Assembly (NCBI RefSeq): GCF_046630445.1
Contig: NC_092338.1
Span: 153,250,501 to 153,314,500 of the forward strand
Direction: 5' to 3'
DNA: 64,000 bases
Source of the DNA: Rutidosis leptorrhynchoides
Taxonomy: Eukaryota > Streptophyta > Magnoliopsida > Asterales > Asteraceae
Made by a program: the position numbers and the translations under genes. Under the pieces are notes generated by a model that saw nothing but the letters and a program-made list of their open reading frames with translations, searched no databases and was not told the origin of the DNA. Below are positions 49,109-61,448 of the stretch, piece by piece (the first letter of the stretch is position 1; each line of letters begins with the position of its first letter).

Positions 49109-51162
49109 TGTAACAACCCAAACCAACCCTCGACCAAACCACGCGAAAATACAAAATAAGAAAAATTTCCTGTGCAGCATACCCGCGCGGCGCGCCAGAT
49201 AGGGGCGCGGCGCGCTAAAGTGGACTGTCCGGGAAGTCTCATAATGCGAAAAAGATTGACTAGTTCCCGACACTTTTAGACGAAACGCTTTTTACCATAC
49301 ATCCAAATATGTAAAACTAACTTGTTTCAAATATAAAATCAAAGTTTTACAGGCGGGGCCCACATCGGCCGTTTTACGAGTTTAATACTATTTACGAGTT
49401 TCGACCACCAAAAAGTTTAAGTTCCAAACTACACAATGAGCATGGCGTTTGGGATTAAACTACCCAACTATCGGTCAAACTCCAAGAGCTACTAAAGCCA
49501 AAAGCGTCCCCTAGCATCAAGCGGGATCTCTAGTCCAAAACGATGCCCTTACCCTTGTCCAAAATCGAACCTATAAAATGATAAACAACGAGAGGGTAAG
49601 CAAAGCTTAGTGAATGCAATAATTATACGAATACATATATAATTATACCTACTTGCAAACACTTACACAAACCACAAACACGCTAGCGAACATAATTAGA
49701 TTATCGTCACAATAACAAGCTATAAATCTCCAATACCACAAGCTAGCATAACAACCGCATATAAATATAACTCGAATAATATAATATGCTTACAACACAA
49801 ATAACCATGGTTAACCAATAGTACAAGGGAACGGCGCTCGCGAAAACGCCATCGGTGTTCATAACATCCGTTAGGGCACTTAACACCTCGCACCACTAAC
49901 CCCTAGGGTGGCACCTTAACACCTCAGCACATCACCCTGAGTGGCATCTTAACACCTCGATGCATCACTCATTATTTTTATGGAGTGGTGTCTTAACACC
50001 TCGACACTACACTCCTAGGTGGCATCTTAACACCTCGATGCTACACCCAAGTGGCATCTTAACACCTCGATGCTACACTCTTCACGTGAAATGTGGTGTC
50101 TTAACACCTCGACACTACACATTTCACGCTACAACAAATAGATACATTATATACCTACACATATAATTATTCCACTCACCTCAAAGTCTTGTGAAAAGAT
50201 ACCCGAGCTTGCAAAACCTCAAAGTAACGTACCTATCACATTATACATATTATCAAACGCAAACTCAAGTCGGTCAACCAATTCTTTCACCATTCCTAAG
50301 TCATTTTGACCCAAAGTGCAATCCCGACCCATTTTGCACCATTAACCCTAATAATGGGTCAACTTCACCAAAAACCCTAACTCTAGTCAAATATGGTCTT
50401 ATTACATTTTTACATCACCAATTTAACTCATTTTCACACATGCAAGACCACTTAGGTCATTAAAGACCCATTTGACCCATTTCAAGGTCAACACACCCAT
50501 TTGGGTCATCCATGCCCAATTAACACCCATTTACATATCATTGAAGTGTTTTAATACTTTAACTAACTAATTAGGTTCATAAACATAAATTAACACTTTG
50601 AAAACCCTAATTAGTTACCTTTGAGTCTACATGACCCAAATTCACCCAAAACCCCCAAATTACTAGCAAGTGGGTTTTGTGTGCATCACTAACCCAAACC
50701 CTAACCCTTAAACACATTAAACTAAGGTAATCAAGTTTAGGGCTTACCACAACAATCAAAACGTAGCTAAGGAGGAGATGAACAACTTTAACTCCCGAGT
50801 TCTAACCCGAAATGAGCTTCTTCTTCCCCGATTTAAGCTTTCTCACACTTAACCACCCCCTCTCTCTCTAGAATGAATGGATGATGTTTGGTGGTTGAGA
50901 AATGGAGTAATGAGCTCACCAAACTGATCCTAAGGCATTAAATTCGGACCCCAAGGTGATTTTACCAAAATGCCCTCAAAATATCTAATTAAAAAGAAAA
51001 GGGGAATCTGTCGCAGACAGATGGCGCGGCGCGCCACCTAGCCGCGCGGCGCGCGACCCTCCCAGTTTAGCATCTTTTGTCTTTTTAATTATGTGCAACA
51101 AAAACCCCAAACTTGAGTAACTCATATACACCTATGTATACTACGAATATTCGGGTCTTACA
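49109..51162 (-). repeat. 3' LTR of element F
   Basis: 2054 bp. It holds seven copies of a TTAACACCTCG unit at about 49878-50115 and GC-rich GCGCGGCGCGC modules near both ends (49192-49215 and 51024-51055). Next to it on the minus strand is AAGTGGGGGAGAGT, the polypurine tract. Confidence 0.95.
49878..50115. repeat. Seven-copy TTAACACCTCG tandem array in F 3' LTR
   Basis: Units of about 30-40 bp, each with a TTAACACCTCG core followed by variants of ATGCTACAC or ACACTACAC and a GTGGCATC or GTGGTGTC lead-in. The same array stands in the other LTR at about 56803-57040. As part of the LTR it could be an enhancer-like array in the U3 region; that is inference. Confidence 0.85.
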
Positions 51163-51177
51163 ACTCTCCCCCACTTA
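51163..51177 (-). promoter_or_regulatory. Polypurine tract of F
   Basis: The minus strand reads AAGTGGGGGAGAGT directly before the 3' LTR, the place where second-strand synthesis starts. It closely follows the end of the gag-pol frame and overlaps its last codons. Confidence 0.85.
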
Positions 51178-54100
51178 TTCGGATTGCGTCCTCGCAATCC
51201 AAGCCGCATGACACGAGGGAAGATAAACCAACACGAACTCTTCGGGTTCCCAAGTGAACTCGGAACCTTTACTTCGTCGCCATTGAACCTTGAAAGTTCT
51301 CACCTCTTTATTTCTCAACATTTTCACCTTCTCGTCAAGGATAGCAATCGGTTCCTCGACATATTCTAACTTGTTGTTTAGCTCGATCTCGTCTAAAGGC
51401 ATCCATGAGGAATCATCTGCAAGACACTTACGGAGGTGGGAAACATGAAATGTATTATGGATCCCCGCAAGCTCTTCGGGTAATTCCAATCGATATGCAA
51501 CTTCACCAACACGAGCTAAAACCTTGAATGGCCCAATAAACCGAGGAGCTAACTTTCCCCGTTTTCGAAATCGGATAATACCCTTCCATGGCGAAACCTT
51601 AAGCATCACCATATCGCCTTCTTGGAACTCAATCGATCGCCTACGTCTATCGGCATACGACTTTTGCCTATCTTGAGCCTTCTTCAAATGTTCCCGAATC
51701 AAATCGATCTTGCTATTGGTCTCTAAAACCAAATCGGTACTCCCGATCTCTCTTTGAACCACTTCTCCCCAACAAACGGGAGTTCGACACCTACGCCCAT
51801 AAAGCATTTCGTAAGGTGGCATCCCGATACTAGTATGATAACTATTATTGTACGAGAATTCCACCAAAGGCAAATGCTCATCCCAACTACCACCGAAGTC
51901 AATGATGCACGCTTGTAGCATATCTTCCAAAGTTTGATTCGTACGTTCGGTTTGACCGTCCGTTTGAGGATGATACGCCGTGCTCAACTTCAATTGCGTA
52001 CCCATATCTTCATGAAACTTTTCCCAAAACCGAGATGTAAAACGGGTATCTCGATCCGAAATATTAGATATAGGAACCCCATGTCGCGAGACCACTTCCT
52101 TGATAAACAACTTAGCCAAGGTCTCCGACGATATCGCTTCTTTAATGGGAAGAAACAAAGCGCTTTTTGTCAATCGGTCAACTATAACCCAAATCGAATC
52201 GAATTGGGTTCTCGCCGTTTTAGGTAACTTTGTAATGAAATCCATGGTAATGTGCTCCCATTTCCATTTCGGGATTTCTAATGGTTGCAACTTAACATAC
52301 GGCTTTTGGTGTTCGGCTTTTACTTGTAAACAAGTGACACATTGCTCAACATACTTCACAACATCACGTTTCATGCCCGGCCACCAATAATCTTTCTTCA
52401 AGTCAAGATACATTTTCGTCGCGCCCGGATGAATGGAGTATTTTGACTTATGTGCTTCATCAAGTAGCACTCGTCGGTAATCACCCATCTTAGGCACCCA
52501 CACCCTTCCTTGAAAGGACAACATCCCACGCGGACCCATAGTAATAAACTCCGTTTGGCCCACGATTCGCTCCGTATGCTTGTTGTGAACATAAGCCTCT
52601 ATTTGAATCTCACCAAGCTTTTCAAGAAAATCGTTGGTAATAATCAAACGTAACGACCCCACTTTTATCACCGGATGTTGACTCTTTTGACTCAACGCAT
52701 CCGCGACCACATTCGCCTTACCCGGATGATAAAGTATTTCACAATCGTAGTCTTTCACCACATCCATCCACCTACGTTGGCGATAATTCAAATCTCGTTG
52801 ATTAAAGAGATGTTTCAAACTCTTATGATCCGAATAAATCGTACACTTGACACCATACAAGTAATGGCGCCAAATTTTCAACGCATGCACTACCGCCGCC
52901 AACTCAAGATCATGAGTCGGATACCTCGTTTCATGTTCCTTTAATTGTCGAGAGGCATAAGCGATAACCTTACCTCTTTGCATTAGAACACACCCGAGAC
53001 CATTTAAGGAAGCATCACAATAAACCACCATGTCTTCAACACCTTCCGGTAACACTAACACCGGAGCTTGACACAACTTCTCTTTTAACAATTGAAAAAC
53101 AATTTCTTGCTCGTTCTCCCAACCAAACCTCGCATTCTTCCTTGTCAATTTCGTCAATGGAGAAGCAATCTTAGAAAAGTCTTGGATAAGCCGACGATAA
53201 TAACCGGCCAATCCGAGAAAACTTCGGATTTCCGTAGGCGTAGTCGGTCGTCCCCAACTCTTCACCGTTTCGATCTTCCCCGGATCTACTTGAATACCGT
53301 TTTCGTTCACGATATGACCAAGGAATTGAACTTCCCTTAGCCAAAATTCACATTTGGAGAACTTTGCATACAACTTCTCCTTTCGTAGCGTCTTCAATAC
53401 TTCACGCAAATGACGTTCATGCTCGTTCATACTTTTCGAGTAGACTAGTATGTCGTCAATGAACACTATTACCGACTTGTCCAACATAGGTTGGCACACT
53501 CGGTTCATAAGATCCATGAATGCCGCCGGTGCATTCGTAAGACCAAAGGGCATAACTACAAACTCATAATGCCCGTAATGCGTTCGAAAAGCCGTCTTCT
53601 CTATGTCTTCCTCACGGACCCGCATTTGGTGATAGCCGGACCGTAGGTCAATCTTAGAGAAATACGTTGCACCTTGAAGTTGATCAAATAAATCGTTAAT
53701 CCTAGGTAATGGATAACGATTCTTGATCGTCACTTTATTCAACTCACGGTAATCAATGCACATACGCATACTACCATCTTTCTTCTTCACAAATAACACC
53801 GGAGCGCCCCATGGCGAAGCACTCGGTCGAATAAAACCCTTCTCGAGCAACTCTTGGGTTTGATTTAACAACTCTTGAATTTCCGTTGGTGCTAAACGAT
53901 AAGGAGTTTTAGCAATGGGAGTAGCTCCCGGAACCAACTCAATACGAAACTCAACTTGTCTTTCCGCCGGAACACCCGGTAATTCGTCCGGAAAAACGTC
54001 TTCGAATTCACTAACAACCGGAATTTCACGAATAGGTGGTGGCTCATTGCGAGTATCAACAACATGAGCAAGGAAAGCCATGCCACCGGTAACAACAAAA

Positions 54101-55653
54101 CGACGTGCCCGTGCAAAAGTGCATATCGGCACCGGTCTCCTTCGCTTATCACCATGAATAATTAACTCTCCCCCACTTGGGGCCTTCACACGAATAAACT
54201 TATCATGGCATGCAATATCGGCTCTATAACGATCGAGCCAATCCATACCAACGACAATATCAAAGTCGCCCAAGGTCATTGGAATAAGATCAATTTTAAA
54301 GGTTTCGGAACCAAAAACAACATCACAATTTTCACACACATCAACCACTAGCACCGTCTTGCCGTCCGCTATTTCGACTTCTATCGGACGACTTAACTTA
54401 GCTAACGGTCTATTAAGTTTAGGCACAAATTTAGGAGACACAAACGACAAATTTGCACCGCTATCGAAAAGAATCCTTGCCGGATTAGAATTAACCATGT
54501 AAGTACCCGAGACAACTTCGTGCGATTGTTTGGCTTCATCATTGGTCATCAAATAGTTGCGACCCCTAGCCGTACCCGCCGCCTTCTCTAACCGCTTCAC
54601 ATTACCATTTCGCAAATCGGGACACTCCGGCTTCTTATGCCCCTCTTTGCCGCAATTAAAACAAGTGACTTTGTTTCCGGAACGTGGGTTCGGACACTCA
54701 CGAGCCATATGACCCGATTGCCCACAATTGTAGCACGTATAAGAAAACTCGCCGGTAGTGCCCTTCTTTGCACTATTGACACTTTCGGCCCCCCTCTTGC
54801 TCTTGCTCTTCTTGCTTGAGGCGTTAGAGTAACTAAAACCCTCAAATTTTCTTTTGGAAAACATGAAATCACTCTTTCTTGGAACCTCCGGCTCAAAACC
54901 CCGAGCCAACTCGAACAATTCCTCAAAAGACTTAGCCATACCCCGACTAATCTTCCCCTTGTACTCATCATTCAAAGTACGGTAGAAATCCTTCATGAGC
55001 TTATGATCATCACCAACATATTCCGGGAAAAAACGAGTCTTTGCCAAGAATGTAGACTTAAGAGTAACTAAGTCCATTGAGCCTTGTTGCAAATGGTGCA
55101 ACTCGTCCCGGATTCTATCGAGGTCGGAAGAAGTTCGGTATTCCTTGAAAAACTCCTTCTTAAACTCTTCCCACGTCAAGCCCATACATTGTTCCTCACC
55201 ATACAAGTTGATTTTATCATCCCACCATAACTTAGCCTCTTCTCGTAGCATGCTAGAGCCATACCTCGCCTTCTTCTCAGGAGGACATTCCGAGGTACGG
55301 AAAGCTCCCTCGATGTCGGAGATCCAACATGTACTTTTTAAAGGATCTCGTACCCCATTAAACATCGGGGGTTGAGCGTCCTTGAAATTCTTGTAGTGGA
55401 AGTCCCGCCTTCCTTCACCTCCTTCACCACGAGGATAAATGTTTCTAGCATCAAGGGCCTCTTCGATAGTGGCCTTCATTCGTTCATTTATCAAATCGGT
55501 CACTTGCCCATCGACCGAATCTTGGAAGACCTTTCGGACGTCCGTAAGAAAATCCGCTTTTAACTTTTTAAAGACGGCCTCAACCTTGGCCGAAAACTCG
55601 GCGTCCTCACTTGTACTTCCGTTATCATGATCGGGTCCGTTTCTCGTCTTCAT
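51175..55653 (-). CDS. F gag-pol polyprotein (chromovirus)
   Basis: 1492 codons in one open frame. Gag occupies about residues 1-345, with the capsid-type helix region ([28 protein letters not shown]) and two zinc knuckles: [15 protein letters not shown] near 305 and [15 protein letters not shown] near 329. Protease has [11 protein letters not shown] near 393 and [13 protein letters not shown] has [34 protein letters not shown] and the catalytic FIDDILVYS near 729. RNase H has [17 protein letters not shown] near 876 and [20 protein letters not shown]. Integrase has an HHCC module (about 1070-1110), [23 protein letters not shown] and [21 protein letters not shown] chromodomain-like tail near 1430-1475 includes [15 protein letters not shown] and [11 protein letters not shown]. 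It should self-cleave into particle and replication enzymes; the tail would bias integration to heterochromatin. Lineage is probably Tekay or a near relative. Confidence 0.95.
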   Translation of the reverse strand: MKTRNGPDHDNGSTSEDAEFSAKVEAVFKKLKADFLTDVRKVFQDSVDGQVTDLINERMKATIEEALDARNIYPRGEGGEGRRDFHYKNFKDAQPPMFNGVRDPLKSTCWISDIEGAFRTSECPPEKKARYGSSMLREEAKLWWDDKINLYGEEQCMGLTWEEFKKEFFKEYRTSSDLDRIRDELHHLQQGSMDLVTLKSTFLAKTRFFPEYVGDDHKLMKDFYRTLNDEYKGKISRGMAKSFEELFELARGFEPEVPRKSDFMFSKRKFEGFSYSNASSKKSKSKRGAESVNSAKKGTTGEFSYTCYNCGQSGHMARECPNPRSGNKVTCFNCGKEGHKKPECPDLRNGNVKRLEKAAGTARGRNYLMTNDEAKQSHEVVSGTYMVNSNPARILFDSGANLSFVSPKFVPKLNRPLAKLSRPIEVEIADGKTVLVVDVCENCDVVFGSETFKIDLIPMTLGDFDIVVGMDWLDRYRADIACHDKFIRVKAPSGGELIIHGDKRRRPVPICTFARARRFVVTGGMAFLAHVVDTRNEPPPIREIPVVSEFEDVFPDELPGVPAERQVEFRIELVPGATPIAKTPYRLAPTEIQELLNQTQELLEKGFIRPSASPWGAPVLFVKKKDGSMRMCIDYRELNKVTIKNRYPLPRINDLFDQLQGATYFSKIDLRSGYHQMRVREEDIEKTAFRTHYGHYEFVVMPFGLTNAPAAFMDLMNRVCQPMLDKSVIVFIDDILVYSKSMNEHERHLREVLKTLRKEKLYAKFSKCEFWLREVQFLGHIVNENGIQVDPGKIETVKSWGRPTTPTEIRSFLGLAGYYRRLIQDFSKIASPLTKLTRKNARFGWENEQEIVFQLLKEKLCQAPVLVLPEGVEDMVVYCDASLNGLGCVLMQRGKVIAYASRQLKEHETRYPTHDLELAAVVHALKIWRHYLYGVKCTIYSDHKSLKHLFNQRDLNYRQRRWMDVVKDYDCEILYHPGKANVVADALSQKSQHPVIKVGSLRLIITNDFLEKLGEIQIEAYVHNKHTERIVGQTEFITMGPRGMLSFQGRVWVPKMGDYRRVLLDEAHKSKYSIHPGATKMYLDLKKDYWWPGMKRDVVKYVEQCVTCLQVKAEHQKPYVKLQPLEIPKWKWEHITMDFITKLPKTARTQFDSIWVIVDRLTKSALFLPIKEAISSETLAKLFIKEVVSRHGVPISNISDRDTRFTSRFWEKFHEDMGTQLKLSTAYHPQTDGQTERTNQTLEDMLQACIIDFGGSWDEHLPLVEFSYNNSYHTSIGMPPYEMLYGRRCRTPVCWGEVVQREIGSTDLVLETNSKIDLIREHLKKAQDRQKSYADRRRRSIEFQEGDMVMLKVSPWKGIIRFRKRGKLAPRFIGPFKVLARVGEVAYRLELPEELAGIHNTFHVSHLRKCLADDSSWMPLDEIELNNKLEYVEEPIAILDEKVKMLRNKEVRTFKVQWRRSKGSEFTWEPEEFVLVYLPSCHAAWIARTQSE

Positions 55654-56015
55654 TCTATAAAACGAAGTAGGTTAAGCGGCGAAACAAAAAGACATAACAC
55701 GTATGTATATACATATACACCACACTACCCCATCTTGCTCAACAATCGTCGTACATTGCTCGTTCGACACGATTTGCGCCCGTAACAATGGTAGCTAATC
55801 ATTGTTACGCGAGCACGTCGCATTAATTTGCTAGTACAACGTCCATCTCGCTCGATGCTCGCTAAACATACATAACCAATAGCACATGATTAGTTTACAT
55901 AAACCTATGCACAAACCAATCCCGATCCGACCCAAAGTCCTACAAGTCCCGCATAAACGCGCACACAAAAAGTCTAAGTCTAGGCGCCTATCTCAAGTCA
56001 CCTAAATCCCTTAGA

Positions 56016-56031
56016 CCATGCTCTGATACCA
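56016..56031 (-). promoter_or_regulatory. Primer binding site of F (tRNA-Met type)
   Basis: The minus strand reads TGGTATCAGAGCATGG two bases after the 5' LTR. TGGTATCAGAGC is complementary to the 3' end of initiator tRNA-Met. Confidence 0.92.
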
Positions 56032-56033
56032 CT

Positions 56034-58087
56034 TGTAACAACCCAAACCAACCCTCGACCAAACCACGCGAAAATACAAAATAAAAAAAATTTCCTGTGC
56101 AGCATACCCGCGCGGCGCGCCAGATAGGGGCGCGGCGCACCAGATAGGACTGTCCGGGAAGTCTCATAATGCGAAAAAGATTGACTAGTTCCCGACACTT
56201 TTAGACGAAACGCTTTTTACCATACATCCAAATATGTAAAACTAACTTGTTTTAAATATAAAATCAATGTTTTACAGGCGGGGCCCACATCGGCCGTTTT
56301 ACGAGTTTAATACTATTTACGAGTTTCGACCACCAAAAAGTTTAAGTTCCAAACTACACAATGAGCATGGCGTTTGGGATTAAACTACCCAACTATCGGT
56401 CAAACTCCAAGAGCTACTAAAGCCAAAAGCGTCCCCTAGCATCAAGCGGGATCTCTAGTCCAAAACGATGCCCTTACCCTTGTCCAAAACCGAACCTATA
56501 AAATGATAAACAACGAGAGGGTAAGCAAAGCTTAGTGAATGCAATAATTATACGAATACATATATAATTATACCTACTTGCAAACACTTACACAAACCGC
56601 AAACACGCTAGCGAACATAATTAGCTTATCGTCACAATAACAAGCTATAAATCTCCAATACCACAAGCTAGCATAACAACCGCATATAAATATAACTCGA
56701 ATAATATAATATGCTTACAACACAAATGACCATGGTTAACCAATAGTACAAGGGAACGGCGCTCGCGAAAACGCCATCGGTGTTCATAACATCCGTTAGG
56801 GCACTTAACACCTCGCACCACTAACCCCTAGGGTGGCACCTTAACACCTCGGCACATCACCCTGAGTGGCATCTTAACACCTCGATGCATCACTCATTAG
56901 TTTTATGGAGTGGTGTCTTAACACCTCGACACTACACTCCTAGGTGGCATCTTAACACCTCGATGCTACACCCGAGTGGCATCTTAACACCTCGATGCTA
57001 CACTTTTCACGTGAAACGTGGTGTCTTAACACCTCAACACTACACATTTCACGCTACAACAAATAGATACATTATATACCTACACATATAATTATTCCAC
57101 TCACCTCAAAGTCTTGTGAAAAGATACCCGAGCTTGCAAAACCTCAAAGTAACGTACCTATCACATTATACATATTATCAAACGCAAACTCAAGTCGGTC
57201 AACCAATTCTTTCACCATTCCTAAGTCATTTTGACCCAAAGTGCAATCCCGACCCATTTTGCACCATTAACCCTAATAATGGGTCAACTTCACCAAAAAC
57301 CCTAACTCTAGTCAAATATGGTCTTATTACATTTTTACATCACCAATTTAACTCATTTTCACACATGCAAGATCACTTAGGTCATTAAAGACCCATTTGA
57401 CCCATTTCAAGGTCAACACACCCATTTGGGTCATCCATGCCCAATTAACACCCATTTACATATCATTGAAGTGTTCTAGTACTTTAACTAACTAATTAGG
57501 TTCATAAACATAAATTAACACTTTGAAAACCCTAATTAGTTACCTTTGAGTCTACATGACCCAAATTCACCCAAAACCCCAAAATTACTAGCAAGTGGGT
57601 TTTGTGTGCATCACTAACCCAAACCCTAACCCTTAAACACATTAAACTAAGGTAATCAAGTTTAGGGCTTACCACAACAATCAAAACGTAGCTAAGGAGG
57701 AGATGAACAACTTTAACTCCCGAGTTCTAACCCGAAATGAGCTTCTTCTTCCCCGATTTAAGCTTTCTCACACTTAAACACCCCCTCTCTCTCTAGAATG
57801 AATGGATGATGTTTGGTGGTTGAGAAATGGAGTAATGAGCTCACCAAACTGATCCTAAGGCATTAAATTCGGACCCCAAGGTGATTTTATCAAAATGCCC
57901 TCAAAATATCTAATTAAAAAGAAAAGGGGAATCTGTCGCAGACAGATGGCGCGGCGCGCCACCTAGCCGCGCGGCGCGCGACCCTCCCAGTTCAGCATCT
58001 TTTGTCTTTTTAATTATGTGCAACAAAAACCCCAAACTTGAGTAACTCATATACACCTATGTACACTACGAATATTCGGGTCTTACA
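56034..58087 (-). repeat. 5' LTR of element F
   Basis: 2054 bp, same length as its partner, with the same seven TTAACACCTC units (about 56803-57040) and GC-rich modules (56108-56140 and 57949-57980). On the minus strand it is followed by the primer site. Confidence 0.95.
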
Positions 58088-58092
58088 GTGCA

Positions 58093-59441
58093 TTCACTGA
58101 ATATCCTATTAGTTTTAAAAAGAAAAGAAAAATTATAATAAGTTATCCAATCAATAGACTTTTCTGATTTTGCCCACGTTTCGAATAGCTAAAAGATGCA
58201 GCAGAGGGGCAGGATTCGTTTGGTCTCAATATAATTGAGGACTGTTTGGCTCCAATAACCCGGTCCACGTACAAATCCAACTATTACTACGAACCAGAAA
58301 ATTTTGATGTCTATCAATTTAACCACTTAAAATAAATTTTCGTAATTTTAAGAAAATTAGATAAGAAGTAGAATAAAAATCTATGTCCTAAAACTAGAAT
58401 AGCGAGAAATAAGAAAGAAAAAGAGTTCGTCGGAAAAAGATCGAAAAAGAAAAATGGTTGAAAAATAAAAGGTGACGGAAAAATAAAAGAAACTTATAAA
58501 ACTTAAAAACAATTGACTAACCTAACCTTATTACTACAACTAACTTAAAATTATAATCGCAAATTGAGATTACTAATTGGAATGATAATTGATACATAGG
58601 TAAAAGTCGTCTAAAAATATTAAAGCTTAAAAGAAAAACTAAATCCCAAATGGAAATAACTTAAAAAGAAACTAAAACTTAAAAAGGCGTCGCAAAATTC
58701 TAAAGTACCTAAATCTTAGTCTAAAGAAAAAGCACTTAAGGAATTCTACGGCAAAGCCTAAAAATCTAGAAGTATAAATAACTATGGCAAAAACTAAGTT
58801 TAAAATTAAATATGAGCTAAAAATAAAAATATTACGCTAAAACAATTAAAAAGGGATAAAATATAAAAATATACAAAAAGTTGTAAAAAGTACAATTTTT
58901 TATAAAAATATTATTTATTTTATAAAACTATTAATTTTACAATTTAATTAAACTAATTTAACTAAAATATAAATTAAATAAAAAGTAAAACTTTAAAATA
59001 AAACTAATAATAATAATAATAATAATTAGGGTTAATAATTATAATAATTAATAATTACCCGTAATAAATGCAGAATTAGGGTTCTGTAGCGTGTCAGAGT
59101 ATCTCCGCGACTTGCGGTATTTCAAGCAGTAAACCCCGCGAGTCGCGGGGTTTCAAAACTCAACCCTGGAACATTTTAAAACTGACGCGTTTTTTTTTTC
59201 GGTTTTTTTTATTATGTTTTAAATAAAAACAAAATACTTAAATAAAACTTATATAAAAATAAAGAAACTTTATAAAACTTAAATATTTAACAAAATCTTA
59301 AAAATACTTATATTTTTGTTTTTCTTTTTATATTTTCGAATATTTAAAACGTATTTTTACAAAGGCGAATTTTAATAAAAGTAAACTAAAAATCTTTTTT
59401 TTTTATATTAGCGTTGCGCTTCCGGCTTTTAAGCTAGATTG
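58093..59441 (-). other. Untranslated leader of element G
   Basis: AT-rich, about 1.35 kb between primer site and gag, with no coding. A long leader is usual for Athila elements. It contains one paired GC-rich module, CTCCGCGACTTGCGG and CCCCGCGAGTCGCGGGG, at 59101-59155. Confidence 0.7.
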
Positions 59442-59461
59442 TTCCCCGGCAGCGGCGCCAA
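59442..59461 (-). promoter_or_regulatory. Primer binding site of G (tRNA-Asp type)
   Basis: The minus strand reads TTGGCGCCGCTGCCGGGGAA a few bases after the 5' LTR. It matches the TGGCGCCG(T/C)TGCCGGGGA primer site known for the Athila lineage, complementary to the 3' end of tRNA-Asp. Confidence 0.85.
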
Positions 59462-59469
59462 AAATAACT

Positions 59470-61448
59470 TGATGTTTCGCGAGGTGTATATAAAATAGCT
59501 ATTAATTTTAGCAGGAAAATACTATTAAATACGATACAATTTTACACAAGATATTTATTTATTTATAGAATGGATATACTTAAACCTTGCTACAACACTT
59601 ATAGGCAGTGTACCTAATCGTACAGTAGTGTAGTTTTTAGTAAGTCCGGTTCGTTCCACGGGGAAAATCTTTAAACAAAGCTTAACGCTATATTAGTTTA
59701 CTTTTATAAAAATACAAATATATATATAAGTAATATTATTATTATAAAGGGGGGTTTTTACCGTTTAATGACCGGTTTGTCGATTTTAAAACTTTAGTCG
59801 CAGTTAAAACCAAATGTAAAATAATAAATATAAATACAAGACTTAAATTAAAGCGTAAAGTAAATAACAATAATGAAATTGCGAATAATAAAAGTGCGAT
59901 AAAATAAACTTGCGATAATTAAAAAGTACGATAATTAAAAGTGCAATTAAATACAATAACAATAAAAAATGCGATAATTAGAAGTGCAATTAAATATAAA
60001 ATAAAGGAAATTAAATATGAAATAAAAGAATTATGCTTATTTAAACTTCCGTAATCATGATGTTTGACGTGTTGATTTTAGTTTTATGCCCATGGGTTAA
60101 TTGTCCTTTGTCCTGGATTATTTAATATGTCTGTCTGGTTTTTGTCCATAACAGTCCATCAGTCATAAATATAAAGTGCGAGTGTCCTCGTCAAATTATC
60201 CTTATACCCGAAGTTAAATATTCCAACTAATTGGAGACTTAAACTGTAACAAGATTTTAATACTTTGTTTAATAATTACACCAGGATGTCGACTGAGTGT
60301 AATCCAAGGTTTTAATATTTTGTTATCAATTATACTAAGTGTCCTTGTACATAATTTCACCCCTGTTTTAATTATTCTAGTGGCTATTAATCCATTCCCG
60401 TGTCCGGTTAAATGAACGATTATTCGTACATAAAAATACCCCGCCCATCGTGTCCGATCGAGTGTATATGGTAATTTATAGGGACGCCCAATTGTAAATC
60501 TTTATATTAACATTAACAAACTATCATTTAGTTAAACAAATATAAAGCCCATTAATAGCCCATAGTCTAATTTCCACAAGTGTCGTTCTTTTGTCCAAAC
60601 CTCAATTATGGTACAAAGCCCAATTACCCAATTTTAGTAATTAGCCCAACATCATGATTACTTCGGATTAAATAAGCATAATAATAACTTAGCTACGAGA
60701 CATTAAATTAAAAAGGTTGAACATAACTTACAATGATTAAAAATAGCGTAGCGTTACACGGACAGAATTTCGACTTACACCCTTACAACATTCGCTAACA
60801 TACCCTTATTATTAGAATTAAAATTAAAATTAAAATTAAAATATAAATATATAATACGTTTTATGAGAGAAGAAGAAAAAAGATGATGAAAATGATCAGA
60901 ATTCGGTTGGCTTTATAGGGAATTGAGTTCAGGGGTGCTCCGCGACTCGCGGCCCATTTTGCCTTCAAACTCCGCGGAGTTTGTAAATATAGCTCACCAG
61001 CTTTTGGAGTCTTTCTTGCCGACGGTTTTTATTTATTTATATAATATATAAATAATTATAAGAATTATTTAAATATTATATTATATTTATATGCATAGTT
61101 GACTTGTAATTTTTAGTCCGTTGCGTCGAGCGTTGAGAGTTGACTCATGTCCCGGTTCCGGATTTTCGAACGTCCTTGCGTACAATTTAATATCTTGTAC
61201 TTTGCGTTTTGAATCTTGTACTCTTGTAATTTCGAGACGTTTCTTATCAATAATTGGAACCTCTTTGATTGTCTTTTGTACTTTTGAGCTTTTTGGTCGT
61301 TTGCGTCTTCAATTCGTCGAATCTGTCTTTTATCTTCACCTTTTATTATTTAAACGAATATCACTTTTAAATAGAACAATTGTAACTAAAAGCTTGTCTT
61401 TCTTGAGGAATAATGCTATGAAATATATGTTCGTTTTTAGCATTATCA
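59470..61448 (-). repeat. 5' LTR of element G
   Basis: On the + strand it runs TGATGTTTCGCGAGG to TAGCATTATCA, 1979 bp. It carries the same (AAAATT)n run and GC-rich module as the other LTR. The + strand open frame near its end is shared by both LTRs and has no motif. Confidence 0.93.

Larger units (their letters stand above)
49109..58087 (-). mobile_element. Element F: chromovirus, Ty3/Gypsy, looks whole
   Basis: Two LTRs of 2054 bp each (49109-51162 and 56034-58087) have TG...CA ends, TGTAACAACCC to GGGTCTTACA on the + strand. The 5-bp duplication GTGCA lies at 49104-49108 and 58088-58092. There is a tRNA-Met type primer site, a polypurine tract and a single uninterrupted gag-pol frame of 1492 codons with a chromodomain-like end. 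By eye the LTRs differ at about 26 positions, five of them clustered. It inserted at the gag start of Athila element G. Confidence 0.95.
22399..61448 (-). mobile_element. Element G: Athila-lineage Ty3/Gypsy retrotransposon (fossil), carrying E and F
   Basis: LTRs at 22399-24383 and 59470-61448 are flanked by the 5-bp duplication GTAGC (22394-22398 and 61449-61453). A tRNA-Asp type primer site follows the 5' LTR, and Athila-type gag, protease, RT, RNase H and integrase lie on the minus strand, with two further frames between integrase and the 3' LTR. After removing E (13.3 kb) and F (9.0 kb) the element is about 16.8 kb. It is broken by these two insertions and by about two or three small changes. 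By eye the LTRs differ at about 16 bases plus one short repeat unit in 1.98 kb, so it is young. Confidence 0.93.

Noticed and set aside
49960-50166. Repetitive frame with LTPRHYTPRW units in the F LTR
   Set aside because: Translation of the TTAACACCTCG tandem array; also present in the other LTR.
50690-50720. Telomere-like AAACCCTAACCC in the F LTR
   Set aside because: Only about two units and repeated at the same place in the other LTR; not a telomeric array.
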